64,000 bases of DNA from positions 310,001-374,000 of the forward strand of contig WION01000021.1 in the NCBI GenBank assembly GCA_015039365.1. Direction: 5' to 3'. Below the pieces are notes generated by a model. That model saw only the letters and a program-made list of their open reading frames with translations. It searched no databases and was not told the origin of the DNA. The stretch is from Amanita rubescens. Lineage: Eukaryota > Basidiomycota > Agaricomycetes > Agaricales > Amanitaceae. The position numbers and the translations under genes were made by a program. Below, one piece after another: positions 12,901 to 23,729 of this stretch (positions are counted from its first letter, which is position 1; each line of letters starts with the position of its first letter).

Positions 12901-13633
12901 CTAGGGAGATGGTGATTCCGAAATCGCGCTAGTCGTCGAAGATGTTGCGCAAATCCCCTCAACCATGGATGGTAAACCTTTCAAGGTCGCTAGCTTCGCT
13001 ACGACCCTGCGCCGCAAGCTATTCAGAGGTATCCTGCATTGCCGTACGATAGTTAAAAACGATGGAGATCTCATGCATCCTTTACAGAACACCTGGGCCT
13101 AATCCCACCTCAAAGCCCTAATCCTAAAGATCAGAAAGTCGCTGCCAACATGAAGCCTGCACCTCACCCTTATGACTATGACTTTGGATCCCGGGAAGAC
13201 GCCTTGGTGGCCGATCCTGTCGCTGGATCTACGATGCGATTGTGGCAGCAGACTGCCAAGAAGAACCGTGAAATCTATACGGACGTGTTCAAGACAGTGC
13301 CCAATAACATTGTAAGGAATTGGGAAATATATGAGGTGAACGACATCACATCGTTGTTTTTCAACCGGCGCTGATTGGATCGGTCCGCAGCAATACATTC
13401 CGAAGGTTAGGGCCGGTCATGTGGCTCCCGGAGTGACCCTTGACAGGGTTAAGGAACGCTTGAGTCAGGTTAGGGGCCAATTAGTTGAATGTCCCTTGGT
13501 CCGTCAATTGTTTTCACGTGCCGTGCCATGCTTCATGCTGATAATGCTATAGGACTTCCTTATTGAAGACAAAGGCTTGGTATCTGGTCCCGAATGGACG
13601 GAATTGAACCCCACGTTACCGATATTCCTTTAG
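9911..13633 (+). CDS. Phospholipase D, 835 aa, 24 exons
   Basis: Hydrolyses phosphatidylcholine to phosphatidic acid and choline; in fungi used in vesicle traffic and sporulation. Exons start at 9911, 10056, 10124, 10288, 10414, 10594, 10684, 10801, 10884, 11248, 11310, 11425, 11666, 11764, 11829, 11978, 12174, 12282, 12701, 12814, 12905, 13088, 13391, 13553; total 2508 nt, all phases close. Both catalytic HKD motifs are present: HHEKVVVVD and HTKLMIVDD, the second followed by [15 protein letters not shown] and the FNIVKWHVDG entry to the first catalytic domain are also visible. There is no PX or PH domain, so it resembles the shorter fungal PLDs rather than yeast Spo14. Exons of 18, 14 and 13 nt occur, and the intron at 12850 has a GC donor. 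The conserved C-terminus ends [11 protein letters not shown] charged, lower-complexity insert (KEKDKDK) precedes the second HKD. Confidence 0.95.
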
Positions 13634-14153
13634 AACATATATCAAAGGCAGTCCTTCTCGATGATCTAGGAAGGTGCTTGTGTTGTCATCTGTATTAGAA
13701 TACCTGTGTTATATGGCGCGTGTATCACTTTGTCGTGATGAGTTTGAGATCCTAAGGGGAGAATATGACAACCAAATTTCGGTTAGAGATCACTCTGATG
13801 CATCGGATATATCTGTCTTCGCTGCATAGCTCAACGTCAACTTGACTGCTACTTTGTTTGACTCTCCTGCTCGATCGAATCCCGGTCAAATATATAATTA
13901 CAACTGTAACGCAACACCCGCACTCTCCTCGTTTCGACTCACCGCCCACCATCGCCCAAATTATATTCCGACAAGAAGCATCAATATGTTGGCATGGTTG
14001 ATTAATTCGTTCTAGCGTCTATTTAAGGTTTGATGTGCATGCCACATGCGAATTGATTCTGTTCACATCAGAAGCAACCCCAAAGAACTTAAAAGGACAG
14101 TTCGTCCGCACTCCACTCTTGCCTCACGCTCCCAGACAGCTAAGGACCTTGCC
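13634..14153. other. Intergenic, promoter of the secreted GPI protein gene
   Basis: About 520 bp between the PLD stop and the next start. Nothing recognisable apart from a pyrimidine-rich stretch upstream of the ATG at 14154. Confidence 0.5.
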
Positions 14154-15022
14154 ATGTTCAAGCATATTCTCGTTACTGCTATTTTCTTGGCTACCTTTGC
14201 CAATGCCAGTTTGATTGGCTGTAAGTTGTGCCGGCAGTTCATTGCTTTGACAACGTGTTGACTCTTCATGCGAAGCGACCGCAGTGTTCCGCCGAAGGCT
14301 GTTAAACGACCTTCAAAACACCGTTCTGAGACGTCAGACTACCGGGTCTGGGAACAGTACCATCCCTCTGTCGGCCTTCCCGCCTGAGGCAAGTTGACCA
14401 ATCCAGTCATCTGCGTTGGCGGTTTTTGAACGGGGTTTACATTCAAATAGTGTCAATCAGGATGTACCGTGGCGGTTAATGCGATCAACGTATGTCCTGT
14501 TTCCACCCGCAAACCATCTCATGTTGTGACCAACTACCCAACAGACATGCGCAAACGCTACTTGCCTTTGCACTAAAGCCGTAGATAGCAGTCTTCAAGG
14601 ATGCCTTGACTGCGTTCTGCAATCCTCTGAGGCCGCTAACCTTGGCGCGTCTGCAGGACAAGTCGTGACTCGTGGGTTTTTTTTCACGTTGTTTTTATCA
14701 TAATTCACCAAAATTATCGTTTTTTTTAGTCTACAACCAAGAGTGCTCCGGGTCCGGCATACCATCTATCTCGCTCGCCTCGGGTGTGACTGCGAGTGGG
14801 ACTGCGACCACTACCGGCACGGAGGTCTACCCGTCCTCAGGTTCCTCATCAGCAGCCGGCGGGACCACTGCCCCGACCCTCACTTCAACGCCTACGGCAA
14901 CCGTTGCTACTACTGGTTCCAGCGCTCCTACCTCTACTAAGACGAGCGGCGCTTCTGTGACGAGTGCCGGCGTTGGGTTACTCACCATCGTGGTCACCTT
15001 TTTGGCCGCCTTCATGGCTTGA
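14154..15022 (+). CDS. Secreted eight-Cys (CFEM-like) GPI-anchored protein, 212 aa
   Basis: Predicted cell-surface protein. Exons: 14154-14220, 14276-14388, 14451-14489, 14545-14671, 14730-15022 (639 nt). An N-terminal signal peptide (MFKHILVTAIFLATFANAS) is followed by an eight-cysteine region with CQSGC, CANATCLC, GCLDC and NQEC, resembling CFEM-type domains although spacing was not tested. A Ser/Thr-rich stalk and a hydrophobic C-terminus ending VTFLAAFMA fit GPI attachment. The intron at 14389 uses a GC donor (GAG|GCAAGT). CFEM proteins are known for haem or iron capture and surface adhesion; whether this one does either is inference. Confidence 0.82.
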
Positions 15023-15822
15023 TAAAATTGTGAATGATTTGCTTACGTCTATACGGATGGTATTTGCTATCGGGACCTTCACGTTTGAACAAGATTTATG
15101 ATCATGGACGTTGCGTTCTTGTTTATATCTTTGTAAGGAATTCTTAGTTTATCGACAGCTTTAGTGCCTCATGTAAACGAAAAGTTGGACAATGCCAGTT
15201 GCTTTTTTTGAATTTACTGAATTTGTCAAGGGGGTTCACATGATATGTAATGTTTTGAAGACAGATCAATATGATAATTAATTTACGTACACGTCCTTGA
15301 CCATATGACCCTACCATCTTTTCTATTCACGTGGATGAGCCTATCTGTCAACTGGGAGATGAATGTGAAATCATGATGTATCTCGTTGTTTTAAGGTAAA
15401 GCCGTACCAACGTGGTATGGAGCGTTGCGAATGGGGTAAAGTGTGTCTATTAGCAATGTTGTACAACTGAACCAAAGCATAGCCCAGTCAGTAGACGCAA
15501 GGCGCTATTCATCATGATCGAGACAGGACCATCCACTTTGTGCTCCCGCATCAAACCAAACCTTGCCTTTTGGTAGTATGATAGTTCTAAGAGTCGGGCA
15601 TGCCTCATGCCATCTCTTCGCTATGTTTCGTTCATCAATGTCCTCCTCGGTATTCATTGTAGCCATGAATGTTATATACTATAAAAGTTAGTAAACACCA
15701 AAAAAGTCTGCTTATAGCACGCACACACCTGCAGTGATCTGAACTTTACAAGATGAGCTGTGGTTGAATTTAATAATGCCTAAAAAAAATGCAAAAGATA
15801 AGCCACACTTTTCGAAACAAGA
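15023..15822. other. Intergenic between convergent genes
   Basis: About 800 bp holding the 3' ends of the convergent GPI-protein and F-box genes. AT-rich; no gene or repeat seen. Confidence 0.5.
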
Positions 15823-16959
15823 CTAGGTAGTATATATCCCCACCGAATTACATTGCGTCAGTAACAAGACGACATGGAGAGCTTCCAGCCGAGGAAACCT
15901 TTCTGCGAGCTGAGCAAACAAGAAAGCTGGCGCTTCGGGGTCAAAGCTGATTAAGCTCAACCTCCGAATAGCACCTGACGTCAAGGTCAGCGCATCCAGT
16001 GTTCCAGTGGCACACCGAGGGAATAACGGCACGGACGCCGTACGCACTCCACGTCCGTGCGCAACCGTGCGAATGATGGGTGGACCAGCGTGAACCGCGT
16101 TGAACAGAGTCAACGACGGTAACGAGTCTTGCTTGAGCTCAAAATCTGTCGATAGAGGTTCGATATCCATTTCCGGGTTGATAATGTTGAACGGGTTGAG
16201 GGACGACTTGGCGTTTTGGAAGCCTCGGAGGGTTAATTCCACTATCCCCGGCTGAGATTCGAGGAACCTGGCGAGTGGAGCTTTGCAATGCAGGGATGTG
16301 GTGAAGTGGCGCAGGGAGAAGATACACCCATCTAGTATCCAAGTGGGAGATTGGTGAGTGGGGAAGTCGAGGTTGAGAAAGTTGAGTGACGTCAGAGACT
16401 TGAGAACGGTGTGTAGCAGACGGTATAGGTTATGAGTGGGTTGGAAAGGCTGCCACTCGACGTCCAGGGAACGAACTAGAGGTGGGAGAGAAGGATTCCG
16501 GGTGAGTGTACGAAGACAGCGTATCCATTGGTGAGTCGGCAGCGACCTCAACGTGATGTCCTGGTATAGAAGCCGGATGGCAATATTATAGAATGCATTG
16601 CTTGCTTGAGTGAGCAATGCGAGATCCCTGCGACAGACACGAGAGAAAATCAAGCTGAGCAACTCGGTTGGAAGTCTGGAGCGAGTGGAGGGGCTGATGG
16701 AGGCGTCAGGGTAATCACAACACAAATCCACTAGACCCGATATTCCGTGTCGCGCTCCTCTCCTGATAGTCACCTGCACAATCTCCTGTCCATTCGGCGT
16801 CATGACGAATGATGAACGAATAAATGAGTCGCCAGGGGCGGCGTCGTAGTCGGCGGTCGTGGCAGGTGGGAGCCGAACGAAATAAGCTTCATTCAATACG
16901 TCGCAGTGTCCGATTACTGGATGGGCCGTTATCAACCATTTTACCTCGACAGTTCTCAA
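15823..16959 (-). CDS. F-box protein, 378 aa
   Basis: Single-exon gene. The F-box LPTELLSLIFSRV lies at about residues 96-108 and continues to the typical end LLYQDITL. After it comes Leu-rich sequence without regular LRR spacing (LVRSLDVEW, LTSLNFLNLDF, IVELTLRGF), as in many mushroom F-box proteins. It would link to Skp1 in an SCF ubiquitin ligase, with the C-terminal part binding an unknown substrate. The N-terminal 90 residues have no motif I recognise. The final residues are hydrophobic and could be incomplete or spliced. Confidence 0.8.
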   Translation of the reverse strand: MRTVEVKWLITAHPVIGHCDVLNEAYFVRLPPATTADYDAAPGDSFIRSSFVMTPNGQEIVQVTIRRGARHGISGLVDLCCDYPDASISPSTRSRLPTELLSLIFSRVCRRDLALLTQASNAFYNIAIRLLYQDITLRSLPTHQWIRCLRTLTRNPSLPPLVRSLDVEWQPFQPTHNLYRLLHTVLKSLTSLNFLNLDFPTHQSPTWILDGCIFSLRHFTTSLHCKAPLARFLESQPGIVELTLRGFQNAKSSLNPFNIINPEMDIEPLSTDFELKQDSLPSLTLFNAVHAGPPIIRTVAHGRGVRTASVPLFPRCATGTLDALTLTSGAIRRLSLISFDPEAPAFLFAQLAERFPRLEALHVVLLLTQCNSVGIYTT

Positions 16960-17174
16960 GTTCTCATCTCGAAACTATTTTACATCAAATTTGGTAAATT
17001 AATTCAACAATTTGGTTGCATGGACGTTCCCTACACTACAAATCCGAGTCTAAATCGGAACATTACATTACAATAAACTCGAAGTTCCCTTCAATTTGGA
17101 TCGCTCCTTTCCATCATATCGATACCATGTTGTTCAGGACTACTTGAACCCTCTTTCCCATATTTGGATTTTTC

Positions 17175-19667
17175 CTAGCAGATAGCGTCATCCCGCTTGA
17201 AATACTGGAAATCAAAGAGCTTATTTACCTCTTCAAAATCGGAAGGTGATTCTGGAATCACCGGCTCTCTACCCAAAAGTTTAAGTCTAATGAATGGTCG
17301 AATCAGCGCAAGAGACGATGTTGAACAAATGATACACACATCCAACCAGGCAAGATGCTCCCTGGGGGTATAACCCATTCTTCTGCATTGTGGTGGTCAG
17401 CGGGTCTTATCCTTCCGCCTGTAGATTTCGACAGAAGGTAGGCAAAACCGTTTAGAAGGACGTAGGATGTGATCCCAGCAATGACGCCATAGGCGATGCT
17501 GCACAAATATCACGGTATCAGTGAAGAATTTTCATATAAAAACCAGGGGATACGAACTTGTAGGTAAGGGGAATAATAATGAGTGTCAAAAACGCAGGAA
17601 CGGAATCACCAACATAATCCCAGTTGATCTCCATAACGCTGAAATGCCAATTAATATATGCGCATCGTTGAAACAGGAACCTTACTTTCGAATCATGAGC
17701 GAACCGACGATTACCAGTGCGCTACCCGTGGCCCAAGGGGGTATAGATGCAAATATTGGTGCAAAGAATACCGAAACGAAGAATGCGAGTCCCGTCGTCA
17801 TCGCTGTTAAACCAGTCTTGCCACCCTCTGATAGTAACATGTATATGTAAGGTGTATCAATTATCGTTGGGCACGTACCACTAATTCCTGTAGCACTTTC
17901 AACAAATGAAGTGACAGGACTAGTCCCCATGAGAGCTCCCATGCTGATACAAAACGCATCTACACAGTAGGCAATCGTTGAGTTTTCAAAGTCGAATGTT
18001 ACTGGATCACGCAAGCCCGCAAACTTCGCCATTGAATACAGAGTACTGGATGTATTTCAGTCAAGTTATGATGGAGTTTGTCCAAAAACACGTACCCAGT
18101 TGTATCTAATTAGTGTAAAGGGCGGTAAATAATGGTAGTAACAAGGATTTGTTTAATGCTCACCGAGGATGTCGACATAAAGGAACGTAATCAAAGCATA
18201 CCAGACGCGACCGTTCCTATGTATTAATGTTGAACCACTTGGAATAGTGTATACAAGGGGGAAGCCCACCCGTAATTATACTGATAGTTAAATGTCAGCC
18301 TTGTCAACTCAAAGAAGAAATTGGACTCACATCAAGAGCGTTTCCAATCTTCTCTAACTTGCGGAACGCAACAACCTGCTTGAAAAAATCAAACATTTCA
18401 TCTCCAGCCGCTGTGTATGGGAAATATGTCACGGCAGTTGGTCGAGGCCAAGAGACGATAGCCGTCAAGAAGATACCAATCAGAATGGCACCCCGAACAC
18501 GGTACATCATCAAGAGTACGGTCACGACTCTGAGAAATGGTAAGTTATCGATGGGAATGAGGAACCGATAGCTATGATACATACCCTCCGACGAAAATCC
18601 CCAACCACACCGTCGGATTCCTCAGCACTCTGCTATTGCAATATCCGACCAGGTCCGAGCTAATGTAGTCTTGCGGAAGACATCCTCCCAGAGCGACGAG
18701 GGTCGACGTGCTGCCGCCTATGATCCCAAGACCACCCGATGCTAGACATATTTAGCTTCACCATCGTTTTCTGTGGCAAAAAAACTCACAGAGACCGATA
18801 AACCTGCCCAAATTAGGTTTCTTATCGCAGCTCTAGGCACGGAATGTGTTGAACAATACTCACGCTATAAATAAACCAATACCCGCGCCGACGGCGAGCA
18901 CGAGAGATTGTGGCATAATTCGAACAAGCCATTGCCGCAAGCCGATGAGGGACAGGAAGAGGAAGATCCATCTGATCAGGAGGTGGCGTGAGTGATATCA
19001 CATGGTGTTCAAATAGATGAAGCATACCCCTCCATGAATACTGCCGCGAGAGCTTCACGATAGGTGATTAGGCCAGTTCCATGAAATCCTACTACGGAAT
19101 ATGTAAACTGTATCAACCGTCACGATAAGTCAGATGGAGAACATCATATAGTACGCACGTAAGCATTGAGACCCAGTCCAGGTGCCAAACCAACTGGCAT
19201 ATTGGCCAACAACCCCATCAAGAATGACGCCAGGGCGGAAATTGCAGCCGTGGTTGTGATAAGGTCACGCCGCACTTCATTGACGCAGGATAGATAGGTG
19301 GTGTCGTTAACGCAACTGTCGGACAAAGTGCACACGCAGGTGCCTCCTGTATCAGATATTATGGACGCATTGACGGATATCTGGGGCCCGAAGTGAGGTT
19401 ATAAATGTCGGTGCGAGCGTCGGAATGTATATAGGACGTACAATGTAAGCCATGGCCGCCTTAAACGCGAGGAGGATTAGGGACCTGTTGCTCTTTAACA
19501 GCCTGACGAATGCGCTCACCCATGTTGTCAGCCCAGCTCGGATCTCGGTCTATCGTAATATCTGTCGCGTGACCGGGTGGCCTTGCAAGGAAATGGTGCA
19601 GAGACGTACTGTAAACCGTGAACCTGTTCTTTCTTTGGGTTTTCCACATCCGTCGAGTAAAAACCAT
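17175..19667 (-). CDS. AzgA-type purine (hypoxanthine/adenine/guanine) permease, N-terminus abnormal
   Basis: Plasma-membrane purine uptake carrier of the AzgA branch of the nucleobase/ascorbate superfamily. Recognised blocks in order: [120 protein letters not shown]. About 13 introns, with microexons of 14 nt (18790-18803), 11 nt (18270-18280) and 10 nt (18096-18105); frames close from the MAYI exon to the stop. Upstream, an exon (about 19460-19667) encodes family-like [19 protein letters not shown], but about 30 conserved residues expected between it and MAYI are missing and only 25 nt separate them. Translation may start at the MAYI ATG (19453), or the gene may be impaired. Confidence 0.8.
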
Positions 19668-20290
19668 CGGCCTATGAATGAAGTTGCGACCTGTTATAGT
19701 ATGGGCAAAACAGAGTTAACGTAAGTGCCTGTTTTCGTTGAACACAGATGTAAATAGAACGCACACGTTCGTCCAAAGCATCCACTAATTGCATTACCTT
19801 TCCCATTGCCTCTCGCCTGCGCTACGACCTCGGTTCAAGGGAAGGAGCGAATGATAGGGAGAGAATGCCAAACAGTGCGTTCAAAGCCATGCTGGCCCTT
19901 TAGTACTTGCGTTCTATTAATAGGAACTGCCATTTAGTCGTACCTGACAAGATAAGAAATTTGCATAAAGCAAGTGTCCATGTGCACTTTGACGTCTATT
20001 CAATGGCTGAGATCACAGGATCGCTGCGCTGATCGATGTGCCACAGAGGGGCTTATGGTTACCCTTGGCAATCATTATGCATACTAGCGTGCCGTCGTTC
20101 ATGCTCAGGTCAGCATTGCGGCTCAAAAAGTACCGCGGGAACATTGGAACGAAGTCGCTGCTCTGCGGAACACACGCGATTAGATTATACTAGTCACGTT
20201 ACCTGGTCGCGCTACTACCGCGTGTTGTGCGCAGCGAGAACATGGCAGGTCTTCTGTTCCAAACTTCCATCGCACACACACTCTCCGGAC
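19668..20290. other. Intergenic, no supported feature
   Basis: About 620 bp upstream of the permease and of the decayed kinase. No conserved reading frame recognised. Confidence 0.45.
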
Positions 20291-21679
20291 ATGTCAGATT
20301 ATCCAGAAACTCGTACCCTTTTGTTTCTACGCGCTATTCTTAAAAATTTGAAGAGCGTATGTCTCTAAAAGGTTCACATACGCTTTACTCACCTCGGAGC
20401 CAGCAGCCTCAGTCCACCCGTATATCGAATGCAGGTGTATCAATACTTTATTATCGCAAGAGGACTACGTCAAAATTGCGTCACATATAAAAGATGCTTC
20501 AGACGCGGGGAATCTGATGGATTTTATACTCTCCCTGCTTCGTAATGAATTGCTTTCCAATGGTGAGTTGAAGGAAAACCGATGGGCGAGGCGACTACTG
20601 TTGAAGGAACGTCTATCATACCGAGGTCCTTATTCCTAAAAGGTCACCCCCGACTACATTAGCCGTGGGGGGTTCGGGCTTGTTGTGAAGGGCGAATCAG
20701 GAGAAGTGTTCGTGGCGCTGAAATTTCTATATAAGAGCGCTCATCATAACAGTGTCGTAAGTTGCCCGTGGATCTCCACACCGCTAGTTGTGAATTTTTG
20801 CTCGAACAGGACTTTTGTCGGGAAGCGTTGACGTGGCGATCCCTCGGTCACAAGTTTGTACTTCCTTTGTTGGGCATTTACGAAGATCAGGACGCATCGC
20901 AATTGTTCCTGGTCTCACCATATATGAAGAACGGCTGTGGGCCTGGCGCAATGGTGCAGAACAGCGAATCCGTCAACAGCTGAGATAGAAGAACGAGTAC
21001 GGTTATCCAACCTTTGGCTACTCATGATACCCACCTTCCTACAGATGCTGGAAGTGGCTCAGGGCATTCAGTATATCCATTCGGAAGGTGTAGTTCACGG
21101 TGACCTTCGAAGGGTAGTGATTCTTCGTGAACACAACACGTTGGGATGCTCAGGCTCACGCCGTTATTAGGAGAATATCCTCTTGGACGCCCACTTTCAC
21201 GTGCAGATCGCCGACTTTGGACTAACTCGACATCTAGAGGCTACCGTTACGATGTCGGGAGCGCTACATCATAATTTTGTCGCGCCCGAGTTATTCGGTG
21301 TCGAAGATGACGCCGAAGATGATAACATGGCAAGAACGCAACAGTCGGATATCTATGCGTTCGGCTGTCTTTATTACGAGGTAAGTAGTTCAAAATGTCC
21401 TAGCAATTTAGTAATGCCTGAGATGCACAGATCCACTATGATGCTGTGCCGTTTGCTGGTTCGAAAGGTTTTCAAGTTACCAGGCTTGTCTGCCGAGGGG
21501 AGCGTCCGCCTCGATTGGAAGTGCCATCTTTGGGTGACGGGGCATGGAAATTGTACTTTTGGGTATCCTTTTTGGCACCCGCTACATATGTATCCGTGTC
21601 AGAGGTTTACTCGTGGGCGCTAGATAATAGCACAGGCAAGCAACCCTTGGGTTTCAGAAGCCCGCAAGGGCAGCCGTAA
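20291..21679 (+). pseudogene. Decayed HGDLR-type protein kinase
   Basis: Remnant of a mushroom-expanded tyrosine-kinase-like serine/threonine kinase. Visible kinase landmarks: Gly-rich loop ISRGGFGLVVKG (about 20660), VALKF with the lysine, FCREALTW helix, HSEGVVHGDLR catalytic loop completed after an intron by ENILLDAHF, IADFGL, VAPELFG, and the YAFGCLYYE block. Frames do not join: two bases appear lost just before VTPDYISRGG (about 20640), and a base-level shift occurs after YMKNG (about 20937) before LAQW. The expected C-lobe end after WKL is replaced by unrelated residues. An N-terminal helical segment (EDYVKIASHIKDASDAG) precedes it. Functional kinase output is unlikely. Confidence 0.72.
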
Positions 21680-23729
21680 ATAGTGCGATGTATATGCGTG
21701 AGTCAAAACTGGGCAGATGGGCTACGCTGTTTGGGCGAGGACGACGCCGAGAGGGATGTACGGCCCAATGCTGGCATCCCCATCTAGAGAAATGCCTCTG
21801 TCGCTGGCATGCGACGACAAGCATTATGGACATAGTCCTTGACCTCGAATCGAATGCCACGTTTGTTGAAGAGATTCTCGAGAGCACTCTTAATTTCTCG
21901 CGCATACGCCTGATATTTTATTGATTAGTAGTACTTGTCGCTCGATGAGAAGTGACTTACTGGTTCCATGGCAGAATGAAGATTGGCGAGCGGGGCAACG
22001 GATTTTCCTTTGACTGTCTCTTAAGGAGCCATCCCCTTAGTCCACGTCATGCTGTAAATATTTTCCGCTGCAGACGACTAGGGTCGTCAATCTTATATTG
22101 TGTGCATATGACACGGCGTGGTGTCACCTTGCTCTGTCCCAGGAACTATGCTTTCGGTGACGTCAATGAAATATCAGTCAATTTACCTACGACGCCCATT
22201 ATGCCAGATCTAGAAACTCGATGGTTCCATACGGCCGCTGCCTGACGTAATAAGACATAATCCTAATCTGCGAAACGATAAGAGGGTTTTCGGCCTGGAT
22301 CAATGATGCGATAAGTAAGTAAGTGGAGCTCCTATATGTTGCTTCATTTTCGCTTATACATTAGAACACCGTGGACGTACGAAGGGCAATCCCGTGGTGA
22401 ATATGCTGTGCGAGCCAAAAACAAGCTAGATACAAAGATATTCTCCTTTATCTCTCTTCGCGCGTGGACGTCCTATATCCAACAGTTGTACACGGGATCC
22501 ACAGTCCTTTGAGCGGTACGTTGGGCATTGAAGAATATTGATCGGATGTGCGTGCGCGCCAGATGATCGTGGCACCTAGTGGCCTGGACTTCAGGGGTGA
22601 ATAGAACACTAGAACACTATCCCATTGTTGGCTACTAGGTCGTCATCTAGAACAGCGATAGACAGTTCTCCTTAAATACTAGAAATGAACAATCCGGCGT
22701 CATTTGAGGAGTTACCGTGACGAAGTTGAAAATGATGTGAAAAAAACACGAAATTCAGCGGTCCCGTCGTTACGCAGATACGCTAACGAAAGACTGTCCA
22801 GCGCTTTTCGATCTTATTGATAATTTCGTTTCAGTCATAAGCAGAACAGCTTGAGGGAGAATGATCGAACAAATATTTGTGGCCATTTGGTTGACGGCGG
22901 ATTGGAAACCTCAGCAACAACCTCAATACTGTGCATCGGTTTCAGCAGCATCTCTTGCCATATACACTCATATACATTATGTTGTTTCATCACAGTTCCC
23001 TAAAATAATCGAAGCCCGTTCCTAGGCATTCGTGCTCCAGTACGTTGTACAATCATATGCTACAATGAAGCACGCAAGCTGCATACCAGGAGGGGTCGAA
23101 CTTCCTCTTCAACAATGGGAAACCTAACAGGTCTTGGAAGAAAGTTTCCGCAACGTCAGCGTGGAGATGGTCTAGAGGTTTAATGCTGGTGACATTCACG
23201 TTACCGCAGCTTTGTCTTGCTGGGAAATTCCGGTAAGCCACGTCCTTACGATCACCCAGAGGCGGTCAATCTGATGACCGTTCTAGCGTCACAGGAGGAA
23301 CGGTATCAAAGCACTTCTTGTAAGCCGGTGCTTATGGACGCTTCTCTTTGCCCTAATCGCTTGTTCTCGCGTAGTAGACGACGCATACATTCCTGTGGCC
23401 TACGATGGCGAATAAACCACTATTAAATCAAGAATCTTGTGCATAGATCGTAGTCGTGGATGCCAGCGGGACGACCATGTTCTAAAATTATGAGTGAGCG
23501 CAGACAAATGTATATAAGGTTTTTTTCCCATTTCTATCGGCTCGTCGCCCTTGTCTTTCGCAAAGCATCCGCAAAAACATCATAGCCATACGTCACATTA
23601 TAGCAAATACACGCCAATTACGTAAATCATATACGACAAGAGCAAGATGAAGTAACTGTTGAAAAGCAATGACTACACCCATCAACACGCCGAACTGTTC
23701 CTTCAATAGCCGCAGCTCACCTCAAGACA
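21680..23729. other. Long intergenic stretch, no supported gene
   Basis: About 2 kb with only short open frames. No recognised domain, transposon terminus or tRNA. Confidence 0.45.
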
